From Deltaproteobacteria bacterium (GTDB lineage: Bacteria; Desulfobacterota; Syntrophia; Syntrophales; Smithellaceae): a stretch of DNA of 59,698 bases. The translations under genes and the position numbers were made by a program. The stretch covers positions 1-59,698 of the forward strand of contig JANYAY010000169.1 of NCBI GenBank assembly GCA_025361065.1. The letters run 5' to 3'. Below are positions 49,443 to 58,386 of this stretch, piece after piece; the first letter of the stretch is position 1, and the number at the start of each line of letters is the position of its first letter. The notes below the pieces were generated by a model that ran no database searches, was not told the DNA's origin, and saw only the letters and a program-made list of their open reading frames with translations.

Positions 49443-49473
49443 AAAAAAGGACAGGGGTCACCTGTCCTTTTTT
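49443..49473. terminator. Bidirectional terminator
   Basis: AAAAAAGGACAGG, loop GGTCA, CCTGTCCTTTTTT: 13-bp stem. It ends the small exported-protein gene at 49499 on the minus strand. Confidence 0.88.
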
Positions 49474-49498
49474 CATTTTGCATAAGCTGATAATAAAC

Positions 49499-49747
49499 TT
49501 ATTTTGCTGCCGGTGCTGCTTTGGCGGCGTCTTCAACTTTTTCTTCAGCTTTCTTTGCGTCTTTCTTTACTTTCTTTGCTGCTTTCTTGGTGCTTTTCTT
49601 TACTTTCTTTTCGGCTTTCTCTGCGTCCGCTTTCACTTCAACCTTTGCAGCCTCTGCTGCGGGTGCTACTGCGGCCTTCTCAGCTGCCATTACGGTGGTG
49701 CTAAATGCAAAAACCAATGCTACAACGAACAATGCTAAACGCTTCAT
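49499..49747 (-). CDS. Small exported lysine/alanine-rich protein
   Basis: 82 aa. MKRLALFVVALVFAFSTTVM then AAEK is a signal peptide; the mature part is almost only Lys, Ala, Glu, Val and Asp in heptad-like order (EKAEKKVKKSTKKAAKKVKK), probably a charged helix. ATG 49747 follows AAGGAGGATTTTAAG and a strong terminator follows the stop, so it is a real gene. No family recognised; it may coat the envelope or bind peptidoglycan or nucleic acid. Confidence 0.78.
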   Translation of the reverse strand: MKRLALFVVALVFAFSTTVMAAEKAAVAPAAEAAKVEVKADAEKAEKKVKKSTKKAAKKVKKDAKKAEEKVEDAAKAAPAAK

Positions 49748-49838
49748 CTTAAAATCCTCCTTCTAAATTTTTGTTTTTATTACTACCCTTAATAATATTT
49801 TAAGGGATTCCACATTAATTAAGCTACCAACAAAAACC

Positions 49839-50225
49839 CTACTTTTTCCCTGACGCCGATTGCTCGGGGACATTTTCTTTTTTAACCGCTTTTTTAGGAA
49901 TTATTTTGGCCACCCGGGAAGCCAATAAAGCACCGTCTTTTTCAATATAAGCTATCTTCACGGCATCATTGACAGCGATGTTTTCTGCGGGTTTGTCGAG
50001 AACAAATTCCATGGTTTCCACATTATTTTTAACTTTGCGTTCAATCTTAATCGTTTTGTCCGAAATCTCGACAACCTTTCCGGTGGCATTCATTTTAGCA
50101 ATTCTTACGGGACTGACCTTAACCTGATCGGCAGCGGCCGCAGTGGAAGCGGGTTTATCGGCAGCAAATGCTATTGCTGATAATAAAAAAGCTGCGCCAA
50201 TTATATATACCAAAGCTTTTTTCAT
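49839..50225 (-). CDS. Exported protein with DUF5666-like beta domain
   Basis: 128 aa. Signal peptide KKALVYIIGAAFLLSAIAFA. The mature part has KMNATGKVVEISDKTIKIER, VETMEFVLDKPAENIAVNDA and VKIAYIEKDGALLASRVAKI, a small beta-barrel pattern like DUF5666 repeats, then a lysine-rich tail. ATG 50225 follows CGGAGGTAGCAGGGA. Periplasmic; function unknown. Same strand as the lysine-rich gene 91 bp downstream. Confidence 0.78.
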   Translation of the reverse strand: MKKALVYIIGAAFLLSAIAFAADKPASTAAAADQVKVSPVRIAKMNATGKVVEISDKTIKIERKVKNNVETMEFVLDKPAENIAVNDAVKIAYIEKDGALLASRVAKIIPKKAVKKENVPEQSASGKK

Positions 50226-50372
50226 TCCCTGCTACCTCCGTGAATTTCAGAAGGGTATTAGCAATCTATATGCCAACCTGATAAATGTTTCCAATCTCTC
50301 TTATGTTGTTGAAATTGTTTACTATGATATTTTACTTTATTTTATCTGCTTTCTTTTCCCGCCATAAGAGGG

Positions 50373-50403
50373 GAATTATTCCCCACCGGGTGGGGAATAA
50401 TTC
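50373..50403. promoter_or_regulatory. 31-bp perfect palindrome upstream of the flavoprotein gene
   Basis: GAATTATTCCCCAC, CGG, GTGGGGAATAATTC: 14-bp arms and a 3-bp centre. No U-run follows. It could be an operator for an unidentified regulator or a stable hairpin; it lies 134 bp before the next gene. Confidence 0.55.
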
Positions 50404-50536
50404 AACAGCAGGATGATTGTTATCCGTTAATTGATCTCCTTTAAGATTGTGAGAATTCTCCTGCAGCATTTTTGATAGATTGACCGGATCAGCTTTTTCA
50501 TGTTATTCCGACGCAACTTTTGATAAGGGAAAGCAA

Positions 50537-51886
50537 ATGCTGCGGGAAAAGAAAATGTCTTTTGATATCATCGTAGTTGGCGGTGGCGCCGCAGGCCTCA
50601 TGGCCGCAGGACGGGCCGGTCAGCTCGGGGCTAAAGTATTGCTTCTGGAAAAGACGGACGGCTGCGGTAAAAAAATCCTGGTCAGCGGGAAAACGCGCTG
50701 CAACCTGACCAACGATGCCGAATTGCAGAATTTCATTGCCATGTATGGCGTAAACGGCCGTTTTCTCTACAATGCTTTTCATCATTTCTTCCGCCCCGAG
50801 TTACTGAGTTTCTTTGCGGGTTATGGCGTTGAGGCCAAACTGGAAAGAGGAGGCCGGATTTTTCCTGTCTCTGATGATGCCCATGATGTTGTGCGAGCAC
50901 TGGAACATTACCGCGACGACCATAAAGTGCAGACGGAATTAAATGCTAAAGTAACCACAATCGCCCAGGGGGAAAATGGATCTTTTGCAGTTCAAACTTC
51001 CCGGGGCAATTATTCGGCAAATTCCGTAATTTTAGCAACGGGAGGAGCTTCCTGGCCGCAAACAGGGTCGACAGGCGATGGTTATAAGATCAGCGCCGCA
51101 TTGGGACACAATATTACAGCCCTGAAGCCGGCGCTGGTGCCACTGATAGTTGAGGAAATAGATCTGGCCAAATCTATGCAGGGAGTAAGCCTGCGCAATA
51201 TCCGGGCCACAGCTTTTCAGGGCAAGGCCCGGGAGATTGATGCACAGTTGACGCCGCAGGTCAACTATGGCCGCGGCGAGAAAAAATTACCCCATGCACC
51301 GGTCATCGAAAGCCGTTTCGGGGAAATGCTCTTTACCCACTTTGGCCTGGGTGGACCGATTATTCTGCTGATGAGCCTGGCCGTTGTGGAAGCGCTGGAA
51401 AATGGTCCGGTATCAATATTGATTGATTTAAAACCGGCACTCCGGCGCGAACAGCTCCGCGGACGACTGCAAAAAGATTTTGACAATTACGGCAAAAGAA
51501 AAATAGGCAGCATTATTCAGGAATATCTGCCCGGCAAAATGATTGAGCCCTTTGTTGCTCTCGCCGGTATTGATCCGGAAAAACAGGCGCATCAGATTAA
51601 TGGCCCGGAAAAAGAGATGATTATCGAACAACTGAAAGCTTTGCGCTTTAATATAAAGTCCGCATTGCCTTTGGCCCGCGCCATAGTTACCGCCGGCGGT
51701 GTGGAACTTCGCGAAATTGATCCCCGGACAATGGCTTCCAAATTAATCCCGGGAGTTTACTTTTGCGGTGAAATCATCGATATCGACGCCGATACCGGCG
51801 GCTACAATTTGCAGGCCGCATTTTCGACAGGATATATGGCCGGTGAAAGCGCTGCTAAATACATAGCATCGTTCGCCGGTGAATAA
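50537..51886 (+). CDS. HI0933/BaiN-type FAD-dependent oxidoreductase
   Basis: About 449 aa from ATG 50537 (AAGGGAAAGCAA upstream); ATG 50555 is the alternative and the frame is open to 50480. FAD Rossmann motif DIIVVGGGAAGLMAAGRAGQ, then KILVSGKTRCNLTND (family signature), ATGGASWPQTGSTGDGY, and the C-terminal TAGGVELREIDPRTMASKL and PGVYFCGEIIDIDADTGGYN. Members are flavoproteins of uncertain role; BaiN reduces bile-acid intermediates in a Clostridium. Monocistronic. Confidence 0.92.
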   Translation: MLREKKMSFDIIVVGGGAAGLMAAGRAGQLGAKVLLLEKTDGCGKKILVSGKTRCNLTNDAELQNFIAMYGVNGRFLYNAFHHFFRPELLSFFAGYGVEAKLERGGRIFPVSDDAHDVVRALEHYRDDHKVQTELNAKVTTIAQGENGSFAVQTSRGNYSANSVILATGGASWPQTGSTGDGYKISAALGHNITALKPALVPLIVEEIDLAKSMQGVSLRNIRATAFQGKAREIDAQLTPQVNYGRGEKKLPHAPVIESRFGEMLFTHFGLGGPIILLMSLAVVEALENGPVSILIDLKPALRREQLRGRLQKDFDNYGKRKIGSIIQEYLPGKMIEPFVALAGIDPEKQAHQINGPEKEMIIEQLKALRFNIKSALPLARAIVTAGGVELREIDPRTMASKLIPGVYFCGEIIDIDADTGGYNLQAAFSTGYMAGESAAKYIASFAGE

Positions 51887-51970
51887 TGTTGCACTGTGAA
51901 CCGGTGTCCTAGATGATTGAATTTATCAGCTGTAGCGGCGACGCTCTAAACCATTGTTATTGCCCGGCAT

Positions 51971-52156
51971 GAATAATGTGTCATAATTACTATTTTTGTT
52001 CTTCCATGTCCTCCGCTGGCGGAGGTGGATAAATTACGTCAAATCAATAACTTATTAACATTAGGGCCATATTAACGCGTCCACCCCCTTAATCCCCCGC
52101 CGGCGGGGGACATCACGTGTGAAGCCCAATCGCTACCTGTCATTACGACACAGTTC
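51971..52156 (+). repeat. Family B element, subfamily II, copy 5
   Basis: Degenerate left end AATGTGTCATAATTAC, right end ATTACGACACAGTT. The interior has TGTCCTCCGCTGGCGGAGGTGG, AACTTATTAACATTA, TCCACCCCCTTAATCCCCC, a different core from copies 2-4 but shared with copy 6 at the right edge. Confidence 0.75.
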
Positions 52157-52201
52157 TTCTTACCGGGCAACCTGCTTATTTCTCCGAATTGCCTTCTCCC
52201 G

Positions 52202-53563
52202 TCAGCCGTCGATTAATGGTAACAGGATTTCACTCAATGTCGGATGAGGAATAACCCAGCCCTTGAGTTGCTTTCTTGTCAGTTCATTGGATACCGCGAG
52301 GGTCAAGGGAACGATGAGATCCGCGGCGTGATCACCGGCAATAGTTGCGCCGATGATTTTATCCCGGCAAAAGATGGCTTTCACAAAACCCTGCCCCATA
52401 AGTTCAGCACGGGCAATAATATTAGCGCTGTAACTGGATTTAACAACTTCAATCGCTAAACCTTCGGCCTCGGCCTGCTTTGCAGTCAGCCCCACGCGGG
52501 CAATTTGGGGATGGCTATAGACGGCGGAAGGGATATGGCGTTCATTATACGGCGGCGCCTCATACCGGCAAATATTTGCCGCGGCGACTTTTCCCTGCTG
52601 TGTGGCCCGATGGGCAAGCATCATCCCGCCGGTTATATCGCCTACGGCATAAATGCCCGGCACAGTGGTCATCATATTTTTATTAACTTTTATCCCCATG
52701 CGGTCATAAGCGATACCGCAATTTATTAACTCGGCTTCCAACAATTGCGGCTTCCGGCCGGTGCAAAGCAAAACATAATCGGCATTCCATTCCAATTGTT
52801 CAGATTTCTTTTGCGCCTGGATGGCGACACCGCTGTCCGTTTCTTTAAGGCCGGTAAGCCCGGTCGAGTTATGGACGGCAATACCGACACGGGCTAATTC
52901 CTGCTGCAAAAAGCCTGAAGCTTCTTCGTCTTCCTGCGGCAAAATATTATCCAATAGTTCTATTAAAGTCACCTGTGCGCCTAATTGTGCAAAAAATGTT
53001 GCAAATTCTATTCCGATGAAACTGCCGCCGACAATGACAATGCTCCGAGGAAGAGCCTGGAGATTCAAAATGCCGTCGGAAGTAAGAATGCGCGACGAGA
53101 TCTTGATGCCGGGGATAACCTGCGGCTCGGAACCCCAGGCGACAACGATGTTGTCGGTAGAGATAATTTGAGTTTGGCCTGATTGATCGGAAAATTTTAC
53201 TTCCTGCGGTGAAAGAATTTCACCCGTCCCCACTTTTGTTTCCACCCCGGCATCTTCGAGCGTTTTTTGAGCGCCCAGCGCCGCAACTTTTACTATTTGC
53301 TGCTGATGCTTTTTTATGGCGGAAAAATCAAAGGTGGCGGACGCAAGATTGATTCCTAATCTTTTGAGTTTTTTTAAATCTGCATAATATTTGCTGCAGG
53401 TAAGCAGAGCTTTAGTGGGAATGCAGCCTTTATGCGTGCAGGTGCCGCCCCAACCGGTTTTCTCAATAATCAGCGCGCGCTTCCCGGCTCCCGCCGCCAA
53501 TTTTGCCGCTTCCAGACCTCCCGGCCCCCCGCCGACAACAATCACATCATACTTATCCGGCAT
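52202..53563 (-). CDS. lpdA: Dihydrolipoyl dehydrogenase
   Basis: 453 aa. Flavin disulfide reductase: FAD motif DVIVVGGGPGGLEAAKLA, redox-active GTCTHKGCIPTK (C-x4-C), NAD motif SIVIVGGSFIGIEFATFFAQ, GIYAVGDITGGMMLAHRA, and the C-terminal active-site HPTLSE. It reoxidises lipoamide of 2-oxoacid dehydrogenase or glycine cleavage complexes; no E2 or H-protein gene is in the window. Start ATG 53563. The glnD gene ends 83 bp beyond its start on the same strand. Confidence 0.93.
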   Translation of the reverse strand: MPDKYDVIVVGGGPGGLEAAKLAAGAGKRALIIEKTGWGGTCTHKGCIPTKALLTCSKYYADLKKLKRLGINLASATFDFSAIKKHQQQIVKVAALGAQKTLEDAGVETKVGTGEILSPQEVKFSDQSGQTQIISTDNIVVAWGSEPQVIPGIKISSRILTSDGILNLQALPRSIVIVGGSFIGIEFATFFAQLGAQVTLIELLDNILPQEDEEASGFLQQELARVGIAVHNSTGLTGLKETDSGVAIQAQKKSEQLEWNADYVLLCTGRKPQLLEAELINCGIAYDRMGIKVNKNMMTTVPGIYAVGDITGGMMLAHRATQQGKVAAANICRYEAPPYNERHIPSAVYSHPQIARVGLTAKQAEAEGLAIEVVKSSYSANIIARAELMGQGFVKAIFCRDKIIGATIAGDHAADLIVPLTLAVSNELTRKQLKGWVIPHPTLSEILLPLIDG

Positions 53564-53646
53564 GCTATACCACCCCTGATTTATTCAGCATTTCTTTCAG
53601 GATACTACATTACGGACAAAGAAACAATAATTACCGAAGCGTCAAT

Positions 53647-56160
53647 CTATTTGCCTCGCAGCGCCAGAGTCATATTGTTCACCAGTCGTTCCAGAGAGTC
53701 GGGGCCGGTGATTTTTCGTTTGTGCTGATCGGTGACGTAGAAAACATCCACCGCCCGGTCGTTTCGTGTCGACAGACGGGCGGAGACAACATTCACATTA
53801 TTTTCATGAAAACAGCGGGCAATCTTGTGCAGTAAACCAAAATTATCGGCGGTATCGATTTCAATAATTGTGTAAACCTGCGAATCGCCATTGTTGACTT
53901 GAATTTCTACTTTTTGGGCAGATTGTCCCAAACGCAGCACTGCGGGCGGATAAAGGGCAATGCGCTCGCCGGCCAATTCATCGGCAGTCGTCCTGCCCTC
54001 CTGAATTAATCCCCACTTGCGATAGATGTTGTTGATTCTTTTTTGTACCGTAATGCGCGGCCGCTCCGGCGGCTCGAGATGAAAAATGTCCAACACCTTG
54101 CCGTCGACAGTAGAATAAATACGAGCACTTAATATGTTGCAGCCTTCGGCGGCAATGCAGCCGATCACATCGCTTAAAAAACCGGCGCGGTCAACTGAAC
54201 AAACCGTAAGGCGCTCAAAACCGGTAAAAGATTCGTGGTGCAGTTGAAATCCCTTGCCGCCTATTTCGGCAAGCCATTGCTGATGCTTGATTCTGTCTTC
54301 GGGCATCGTATAATGCAGATAGGAGGGATCAGGAATTAACACCCCGGTTGGGAGCAAAGCAGGTTCCGGGGCGGCCTCAGGCTCCCGCAAAGCCTGCCCG
54401 ACACGATCATGCAATTGCTCCAGTTGGTATGCTTTCCATCCCGTCCAGGTATTCGGCCCCACACTGCGAATATCGGCAATCGTCAAAATATAAAGCATGT
54501 CCAGCATATCGGGGCTTGCCACTTCCCGCGCAAAGTGGCCGATATTATTGCTGTCGAGCTCTCGGAGCAAAGACAGATTCGACATGTCGAGATGATGGTA
54601 CACCAGAAACCGAACTTGTTCAGTTTGCGTTTCCGTCAATCCCAGGCGCTGGCAAATATTTTCCGCAATAACGGCTCCGTTTTGCACATGATCGCCTTCC
54701 TGAACTTTACCGATATCATGCAAAAGCACCGCCAAACGCAAAATCAACTTGTCCGATATGGAACGGCTGAGATCACAAATCCGGGGATCCTGATCATTAA
54801 TCATTTCATCACAGGTTAAGCAGGCCAGCAGGATATGCTGATCGAGCGTATATTCATGATATTGATCGTATTCTACCTTGCAGGTCAGGGCATCAAAGGG
54901 CGGCAGCAGTTTCCCCAGCAGGCCTGTTTCCTGCATTACCAGTAATAGCTGGCCGATTGCCGAAGGCCAGGCCAGGATCGCCAGAAACAAATCATCGACG
55001 ATCTTGGATTTAAATTCATCCGGATTGACGGCGTCAACCGCCTTCCGAATTCTGTTGCGCAACTCCACACTTAATGTCGCCTGACAGGTCAAGGCGCTTT
55101 GAAAGAGCTGAACAATCGAGTAACCCGTTTCCAGGCGGATATCTTTTTTATGCACCGGAAAAATGATGCCGTCGAGAAGGCCGATACCCGGTGCAATGGA
55201 GAGAGCGCTCACCCGTCTGCGCATGCTGCGCCACAGACTCTTGCCGGACAAATCTTTTTCCAGAAATGAAAGCAGCGACCAGCGGATGTCCCGCACGGTT
55301 TTAAAAAATTTTTCCATCAGGGCGCCGGCATCGTTTGGAGGGAAACCATAGCGCGAGGCAATTTCTTTTTGCAATCCTGTTTCCAGAACATCAATACGCA
55401 TACCGCAAATCAGATGCAGCTCTGTCCGCAGTCCGGCAAGATATGAATAATTTGCCGCAAATCTTTTTGTTTCGTTTTGGGAAAATCCCGACTTTGTATG
55501 GAGGTCGGCAATTTTTGAAATGCCGTTGTGGATGCGCTCCGCCCAGAGCAGACGTTGGCAATCACGCAGGGTGCAGATGCCGTTTTTGATGTCAGGTTCA
55601 ATCCGGTAAAGCGAATTTTCCGAAGAATAGAGACCTTCCCGCAAAGAAGCAGATATTTCTTCTAAGTAAGTCTTCTTGTTTTTTGCAAAATGCGGGCGGA
55701 TGCATTTGTTTTGCAACCTGTGGAAAAGATCACGATTACCGCAGACATAACGGGATTCCAGCATAGCGGTATCCGTCGCGAGGTCATCGCCGATTATCGC
55801 CGCGCATTCGTCTACTGTTCGCACAACTGAGCCCGGCGTGTAACCAATGTTCCATAAAATATGGACAAAATCGGTCAGTTTGGCTGAACGGTGCTTGTTT
55901 TCATGGAGCATCAGAACATCAATATCGGAGTAAGGCCAAAGCTCATTGCGGCCGTAGCCGCCCAGCGCCACTAAACAGAAGTCCCGGTCCGCTCCCCCGG
56001 CATCAATGATCCGGCTGTAAATTTCCCGCAATATTTTATCGGCATCGCGGCAATAGGCATGAATGGTTGCCAGCGGTGCATTCAATCTTTGTTTTGAGCC
56101 AAACCGGTTTTCGCGTCCCGAGATGACTTTTTCTTTATATTGAGAGATGAGTTTGTCCAA
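53647..56160 (-). CDS. glnD: [Protein-PII] uridylyltransferase / uridylyl-removing enzyme
   Basis: 837 aa. Domains in order: nucleotidyltransferase (FCLVALGGYGRNELWPYSDI, then DVLML; GGxGR..L.P.SDID motif), GlnE-like helical region, HD domain (RLAVLLHDIGKVQEGDH), two C-terminal ACT domains (FTGFERLTVCSVDRAGFLSD about 645; TADNFGLLHKIARCFHENNV about 755). It adds or removes UMP on PII according to glutamine. The gene starts 9 bp after the glnB stop, so the two are coupled. Confidence 0.97.
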   Translation of the reverse strand: MDKLISQYKEKVISGRENRFGSKQRLNAPLATIHAYCRDADKILREIYSRIIDAGGADRDFCLVALGGYGRNELWPYSDIDVLMLHENKHRSAKLTDFVHILWNIGYTPGSVVRTVDECAAIIGDDLATDTAMLESRYVCGNRDLFHRLQNKCIRPHFAKNKKTYLEEISASLREGLYSSENSLYRIEPDIKNGICTLRDCQRLLWAERIHNGISKIADLHTKSGFSQNETKRFAANYSYLAGLRTELHLICGMRIDVLETGLQKEIASRYGFPPNDAGALMEKFFKTVRDIRWSLLSFLEKDLSGKSLWRSMRRRVSALSIAPGIGLLDGIIFPVHKKDIRLETGYSIVQLFQSALTCQATLSVELRNRIRKAVDAVNPDEFKSKIVDDLFLAILAWPSAIGQLLLVMQETGLLGKLLPPFDALTCKVEYDQYHEYTLDQHILLACLTCDEMINDQDPRICDLSRSISDKLILRLAVLLHDIGKVQEGDHVQNGAVIAENICQRLGLTETQTEQVRFLVYHHLDMSNLSLLRELDSNNIGHFAREVASPDMLDMLYILTIADIRSVGPNTWTGWKAYQLEQLHDRVGQALREPEAAPEPALLPTGVLIPDPSYLHYTMPEDRIKHQQWLAEIGGKGFQLHHESFTGFERLTVCSVDRAGFLSDVIGCIAAEGCNILSARIYSTVDGKVLDIFHLEPPERPRITVQKRINNIYRKWGLIQEGRTTADELAGERIALYPPAVLRLGQSAQKVEIQVNNGDSQVYTIIEIDTADNFGLLHKIARCFHENNVNVVSARLSTRNDRAVDVFYVTDQHKRKITGPDSLERLVNNMTLALRGK

Positions 56161-56169
56161 AGCTTTCGA

Positions 56170-56517
56170 TTATATCGCCTCCGGCCCGCGTTCGCCCGTA
56201 CTGATGCGCATGACGTCCTCCAGCGGCAACATAAATATTTTCCCGTCGCCGATTTTTCCTTCGGACCCGGTGCGCGCCGCCTGAGCAATAGCTTTAATCG
56301 TCGGTTCAACAAATTTGTCGTCAACGGCAATTTCCAGTTTGACTTTGCGGATAAAATTTATGCGATATTCATGGCCGCGATATGATTCCGTATGCCCTTT
56401 TTGCCGCCCTACTCCCTGAACATCAGTTACGGTTAAACGAAAAACTTCGATATGACTTAAAGCTTCTTTAACAGCTTCCAGCCGCGTCGGTTGAATAACA
56501 GCAATGATATATTTCAT
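56170..56517 (-). CDS. glnB: Nitrogen regulatory protein PII
   Basis: 115 aa. Family signature at the start (KYIIAVIQPTRLEAVKEAL), T-loop QKGHTESYRGHEYRINFIRK with the uridylylatable Tyr in GHEYRINF, B-loop ARTGSEGKIGDGKIFMLPLE. It binds ATP/ADP and 2-oxoglutarate and controls Amt. Lying between amt (90 bp upstream) and glnD, it may be the GlnK-type member. ATG 56517 follows AAGGAGGAATTCAG. Confidence 0.97.
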   Translation of the reverse strand: MKYIIAVIQPTRLEAVKEALSHIEVFRLTVTDVQGVGRQKGHTESYRGHEYRINFIRKVKLEIAVDDKFVEPTIKAIAQAARTGSEGKIGDGKIFMLPLEDVMRISTGERGPEAI

Positions 56518-56607
56518 CTGAATTCCTCCTTATATTGTTGGAGTATATATTGTTTTACCTTATAATGCATGCTCTTGGGATTTCCCGCGAGCCTGCCCTG
56601 CTGCGGA

Positions 56608-57846
56608 TCAGCCTCGAATATCCCTTTCCGGATAAGCGCCAACCTTATGAAGGCTTAAATCTGCCCCTTGCATTTCTTCTTCCCGGCTGAGACGTATGCC
56701 GACAGTATTTTTCAACGCCAGATAAACCACTGTGCCCACAGACAATGCAAGAATAATGGCGGCAACCGTTCCGCAAACCTGGGCCACAAAAGATACATCG
56801 CCGGTCCCGCCAAAGAATTTCTGTCCGAATATTCCTGTCGCCAGCCCTCCCCAGGAGCCGGTGATGCCGTGCAAAGGCCAGACTCCCAGCACATCATCAA
56901 TTTTCATTTTTTCCGTTTCTATCTGGAAGCCGAATATGAAGATGATCGCCGCAATACCGCCGACGAAAAAAGCGCCAAACGGATGAACCACGTCGGAACC
57001 GGAACAAATGGCAATCAGTCCGGCCAGCGCACCGTTGTGGATGAAGCCGGGATCGTTTTTGGAGAATAGCAGAGCAAAAAGGATTCCGCCCACCATGGCG
57101 AAAAGTGAATTGACGGCAACCAGGCCGCTGATCCCGGCGATGTCCTGAGCGCTCATCACATTGAACCCGAACCAGCCGATAGCTAAAATCCAGCTGCCCA
57201 GCGCCATAAACGGAATGTTGGAAACAGGAATACCCTGGCTCACCCCATTGCTCCAGCGGCCGATGCGCTGGCCTAAAATAATTATTGCCGGAAGTGCCAG
57301 CCAGCCGCCCATCGAATGCACAACAACGGAGCCCGCGTAGTCATGAAACTTTGCTCCGGTGCCGGCCAAAAGCCAATCCTGAAAAAAAGTAAAGCGTCCC
57401 CAGATCACCGATTCAAACAGGGGATAGCAAAGTCCCGCCAGTATGGCCCCCGCTATAAATTGCGGCCAGAATTTCGCCCGCTCGGCAATGCCGCCGGAAA
57501 TTATCGCGGGGATACAGGCGGCAAAAGTTGTCAGGAAGAAGCAATGGACCAGATCAAAGCCCCGCGCCCCCGCAACAACCTTGCCGCCCAGCAGATTGGA
57601 AAGGCTTCCGGCGTCCATCCAGAAATTTATTCCATAGGCAATGGGAAAGCCGATCAAAAAATAAACCACCGTTGAAGCCGACCAGTCCGTAATAATTTTC
57701 ACCAGCGCATTGACCTGATTTTTCTGCCGCACAGTGCCTACCTCCAGGAAAGCAAAGCCGGCGTGCATGGCAAAAATCATGACTGCGCCCAGCATCAGAA
57801 AAAGCGTGTTGCTGGAAAATTGTAAGTTTTGCAAAGTTTCGTTCAT
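56608..57846 (-). CDS. amt: Ammonium transporter
   Basis: 412 aa, eleven membrane helices. Typical AMT motifs are MLGAVMIFAMHAGFAFLEVG, DYAGSVVVHSMGGWLALPAI, FGFNVMSAQDIAG, GALAGLIAICSGSDVVHPFG and GITGSWGGLATGIFG. There is no long N-terminal signal peptide. It passes ammonium across the inner membrane, gated by PII encoded next door. ATG 57846 follows AAGGGGGCATC. First gene of amt-glnB-glnD, behind a sigma-54 promoter and a repeat A element. Confidence 0.96.
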   Translation of the reverse strand: MNETLQNLQFSSNTLFLMLGAVMIFAMHAGFAFLEVGTVRQKNQVNALVKIITDWSASTVVYFLIGFPIAYGINFWMDAGSLSNLLGGKVVAGARGFDLVHCFFLTTFAACIPAIISGGIAERAKFWPQFIAGAILAGLCYPLFESVIWGRFTFFQDWLLAGTGAKFHDYAGSVVVHSMGGWLALPAIIILGQRIGRWSNGVSQGIPVSNIPFMALGSWILAIGWFGFNVMSAQDIAGISGLVAVNSLFAMVGGILFALLFSKNDPGFIHNGALAGLIAICSGSDVVHPFGAFFVGGIAAIIFIFGFQIETEKMKIDDVLGVWPLHGITGSWGGLATGIFGQKFFGGTGDVSFVAQVCGTVAAIILALSVGTVVYLALKNTVGIRLSREEEMQGADLSLHKVGAYPERDIRG

Positions 57847-57866
57847 GATGCCCCCTTATGGCTGAT

Positions 57867-57967
57867 ATCCCGCTCACGCGGGACCAGTGTTCGTTCTCCG
57901 CAGCGGGCTTGGATATAATGACGTTCATTTCATACCTCGGAAGCGAGCTCGCGAGGTTGTTGATTTG
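57867..57967 (+). repeat. Family A repeat, long form, copy 5
   Basis: ATCCCGCTCACGCGGGACCA, GTTCTCCGCAGCGGGCTTGG, ATATAATGACGTTCATTTC, AGCGAGCTCGCGAGGTTG, TTGATTT. It lies inside the transcribed leader between the sigma-54 promoter and the amt start. Confidence 0.8.
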
Positions 57968-57992
57968 ATCCCGTCCTAATCATTCCCAGAGA

Positions 57993-58008
57993 GCAAATAG
58001 CTTGCCAC
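57993..58008 (-). promoter_or_regulatory. Sigma-54 promoter of amt-glnB-glnD
   Basis: On the minus strand TGGCAAGCTATTTGCT matches TGGCAcG-N4-TTGCw, with GG and GC at the required 10-bp separation. It is about 150 bp before the amt ATG and points at it. Nitrogen genes are classic sigma-54/NtrC targets. Confidence 0.8.
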
Positions 58009-58386
58009 ATAAATGTAGAAATTATTATTAAACCAGTGATACTTTTGTTCTGGTAAGGCAAGCAAATGAAATTACATGGTTATTTTAGAAACAATATTGT
58101 ACTCATGCTGTCCGGGCCCGATTGTCGCGCCGGTAAAATTAATACATATTCGTATTTTTTATTTTCCGTTGTAACAATTGCGTCCCTTACCGGAGTGGCC
58201 ATTCTCGCCATTATTGGGAATCAGTTCGGGAGAGTGTCACGTTTGCCTAATCCCTTGGCAAGCGCATCTGACAGATGCCTGCCGCAGGGTAACCAATGGT
58301 TGATATTGGATTGACACACAAGGCCGTTATCTATATACATTCTTACACTGACATTAAGAAATTACAGGCAGAGGAGAAAAAGCACG
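58009..58386. other. Gene-free region between amt promoter and DUF2889 gene
   Basis: An 82-codon frame at 58066-58314 has no ribosome site and no recognisable product. From about 58237 to 58312 there is a series of short hairpins (GCATCT-GAC-AGATGC and others) that might be a structured RNA leader. Enhancer sites for an NtrC-type activator would be expected here but were not identified. Confidence 0.4.

Noticed and set aside
58066..58314. 82-codon frame with one hydrophobic stretch
   Set aside because: No ribosome site, no family resemblance, and its end is in a hairpin-rich leader.
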